Below, piece after piece: positions 5,801-7,299 of a stretch of 7,299 nt of DNA. Numbering within the stretch: the stretch's first letter is position 1; every line of letters starts with the position of its first letter. Both the position numbers and the translations under genes were made by a program. Below the pieces are notes generated by a model, which was given only the letters and a program-made list of their open reading frames with translations, was not told where the DNA came from and did not search any database. Source of the DNA: Oscillospiraceae bacterium (lineage in GTDB: Bacteria > Bacillota > Clostridia > Oscillospirales > Oscillospiraceae); contig JAITGH010000198.1 of NCBI GenBank assembly GCA_031280855.1, positions 1 through 7,299 on the forward strand, written 5' to 3'.

Positions 5801-7299
5801 CTACTGCGCCGCCGTCATCGGCGTTAGCCCCGCTCGGAACCGATATCCGAATCCCTTGCGCGTTGCGTACTCGCCAACGCGCTCCGTCTTCCACGCGTTG
5901 TAGTACTCGCTTAGTATCAGGTTCTCCGCAATGTAACGGTCGTACCGCTGCTCCTCCGCCGAGACATAGTACACCACGTGGTACGCGGGCGTCGAGTTAC
6001 TCTTAACGTAGATGATCTCCGTATCGCCGGGTTGCCGAGCCGTGTCGAACAGCCAATCTTCAAGCTCGTACGCATAGTTGCCCTTGATCGCATTGCTCAT
6101 CAGCCCGCCGTCAGAGTTTTGAGCGTTATCCGAACGCTCATTCGCAAGCGTTGCAAACGTGTCCTCAGTCGCGTCGCCGTTCCTCCAGTCGGAAAGAGCT
6201 TGCTCTGCGGTCGCCTTCGCCTCCGCCGACGCCTCCGTCGAGTACGAGCCATCCTCGCCCGCCTGCACCGAGATCACTATGTCGCGGAACGTACTGCGAT
6301 GGTATTGGTTCTTATCGCGCTCCACGAACAGGATAACGGTGTAGTCGTCGCCCTCCGGGAAGATCTCCGTATCGCCCTCAGCGCGGCCGGCGGCCTTAAG
6401 CCAATCGGCGTACAGCTCATTCAGCGCGCCGGGCGCGACCGAGTCCCTTCGCGTCGCGTCAAGGTTCCGGTACGTCTCTTTCTCCGACTCGCTTGCAAGG
6501 TCATACACCGCTTGTCCGAACATCTCCGCATTATGAGTCGCCGCTATCGCGTTCACCTTGTCCAGGGCGGCGGCTCGTGTCGCGTCGGTCGTCGTGCCAA
6601 CCTCCGGGTCAAGCTCCGCGACTACCTTGTACTCATAGAACGTCGTAAGATCGTAGTCGGTCGCAACCTCGTTATACTTCGCGTCGCGAACGTCGTCGGT
6701 CATCGCGTCGGTTTGGCGCTTGATCAGCTCGGACTGGTACGAGAACGCGAATACGCTCTTATCAAGGATCGACAGCAGACGTTCCTCCGTCATGCCCTTG
6801 CCGTAGGTTGCGGATAGGTACTCGTCGAAATCTTTCGCGCCGGAGGACGACTTAAGGTTCGCGATCTGAGTCGCCGCCGGGACGGGCGCGTCCTCACCCT
6901 CCGTCGGTACCGCGTAACCCTCCGCCTTACCCGCGTCGTACAGCATCGACAGCTCCATCAGCGTGTTCACGACCTTCTCCGAGAAGTACTCTTCCCACGT
7001 CTGAGTCTCCGTGTACTGCTGCTGCGACAGCGGCTTCGCAGGATCCACCATACCGTAGTAATAGTACATCATGAAAGTCTGATCGCTGTTCACAAGCTGG
7101 TTAAAATAGTAGTTGTAGTCAGCCGGTGAGTACGAGTGCGTACCCGCGCTCACCGCCGTCGTCGCGGTATACCGTACGGGAGAGTTCCACAGGATCAGTA
7201 CGACGAGTATCACCGCGACCGCGATTAGAGTGATCGTACCCGCGTTTTGGCGGAATCGCTTCGCCCCCGCGGGCGTCGGTAATGCCGCACGCTCCTTCG
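5801..7299 (-). CDS. Membrane-anchored PpiC/parvulin-type peptidyl-prolyl isomerase-like foldase (5' end outside window)
   Basis: The reading frame is open to the window edge, so the start is missing; 498 residues are visible. A GTG at 7213 is in frame but falls in the middle of the membrane helix and is not the start. Visible residues begin with a positively charged stretch (KERAALPTPAGAKRFRQNAG), then one helix at about 21-37, then a large acidic outward region. This is the build of PrsA/SurA-like foldases that help exported proteins fold. No lipobox cysteine follows the helix, so it is probably anchored by the helix. The PpiC-like domain is at about residues 335-446, with FATLANERSDNAQNSDGG and, near its end, AYHVVYYV. 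A second, weaker repeat precedes it at about 221-327. At the usual first catalytic histidine (RHI in parvulins) this protein reads RDI. The role is therefore probably chaperone-like, with isomerase activity uncertain. The stop is 11 bp before miaB. Confidence 0.82.
   Translation of the reverse strand, partial: KERAALPTPAGAKRFRQNAGTITLIAVAVILVVLILWNSPVRYTATTAVSAGTHSYSPADYNYYFNQLVNSDQTFMMYYYYGMVDPAKPLSQQQYTETQTWEEYFSEKVVNTLMELSMLYDAGKAEGYAVPTEGEDAPVPAATQIANLKSSSGAKDFDEYLSATYGKGMTEERLLSILDKSVFAFSYQSELIKRQTDAMTDDVRDAKYNEVATDYDLTTFYEYKVVAELDPEVGTTTDATRAAALDKVNAIAATHNAEMFGQAVYDLASESEKETYRNLDATRRDSVAPGALNELYADWLKAAGRAEGDTEIFPEGDDYTVILFVERDKNQYHRSTFRDIVISVQAGEDGSYSTEASAEAKATAEQALSDWRNGDATEDTFATLANERSDNAQNSDGGLMSNAIKGNYAYELEDWLFDTARQPGDTEIIYVKSNSTPAYHVVYYVSAEEQRYDRYIAENLILSEYYNAWKTERVGEYATRKGFGYRFRAGLTPMTAAQ
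5960..6295 (-). other. PpiC/parvulin-like domain (C-terminal copy)
   Basis: This encodes a segment starting STFRDIVISVQ, then a helical stretch rich in A and E. It continues through DTFATLANERSDNAQNSDGGLM to GDTEIIYV and AYHVVYYV. These follow the parvulin order of strand, helix, FaxLAxxxS, GG, hydrophobic hinge and GYHxx strand. The final histidine is kept but the first is Asp (codon 6281-6283). Confidence 0.7.
6317..6637 (-). other. Degenerate parvulin-like domain (N-terminal copy)
   Basis: The segment starts TTFYEYKVVAEL, then has an alanine-rich helix, MFGQAVYDLASES, and GALNELYADW. It ends with EGDTEIFPEGDDYTVILFVERD. It parallels the following domain, including the shared GDTEI before a strand that corresponds to the parvulin GYHxx strand. 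The GG and both histidines are missing, so it would be a structural repeat and not an active site. The assignment rests on motif parallel only. Confidence 0.45.

Noticed and set aside
5978..6817. Plus-strand open frame of 279 codons
   Set aside because: It lies wholly antisense to the foldase gene. The product is rich in Arg, Val and Leu with no motif, and no good ribosome binding site precedes it. It is a shadow of GC-rich codons on the other strand.
5801..7213. GTG at 7213 as the true start of the foldase
   Set aside because: The frame continues upstream to the window edge with a positively charged cytoplasmic stretch and the first half of a membrane helix. Starting at this GTG would cut the helix in two.

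Overview
All six protein-coding genes in this window lie on the minus strand. They are packed head to tail, with gaps of 11 to 45 bp and one 32 bp overlap, so the stretch reads as the inside of one operon-like cluster. The transcription order runs from high to low coordinates: a membrane-anchored parvulin-type foldase (5' end outside the window), miaB, a small unrecognised membrane protein, a cwlD-like amidase, radA, and a PMT-family glycosyltransferase (3' end outside the window). I see no tRNA, rRNA, CRISPR array, insertion sequence or convincing terminator. I see no gene-free stretch over 50 bases.

The organism is most likely a Bacillota (Clostridia-type) bacterium with a fairly GC-rich genome. 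The clues are strong AGGAGG-type ribosome binding sites, a CwlD-type amidase (the family that modifies spore cortex), and a MiaB whose N-terminal part and cluster motifs look clostridial. A phospholipid-carrier-dependent glycosyltransferase with a discoidin-like insert also fits gut-associated Clostridia. The lineage is inferred from protein family resemblance only, and no order or genus can be fixed from this.

Layout: 5801-7299 encodes a foldase with two parvulin-like repeats facing outward. 4560-5789 encodes MiaB, which modifies A37 of tRNA, but the protein stops before the usual C-terminal TRAM domain. 3992-4591 encodes a 199-residue multi-pass membrane protein whose start lies inside miaB. 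3266-3946 encodes the exported amidase. 1830-3236 encodes the RadA branch-migration ATPase. 1-1814 encodes the N-terminal 604 residues of the glycosyltransferase. The genes do not form a single pathway. Three concern the envelope (foldase, amidase, glycosyltransferase) and two are RNA or DNA housekeeping genes.

I found no clear new defence, mobile or regulatory system. The points most worth a second look are the TRAM-less MiaB with an overlapping downstream gene, the discoidin-like domain inserted in the catalytic loop of the glycosyltransferase, and the tandem, partly degenerate parvulin domains with Asp at the usual catalytic His position.
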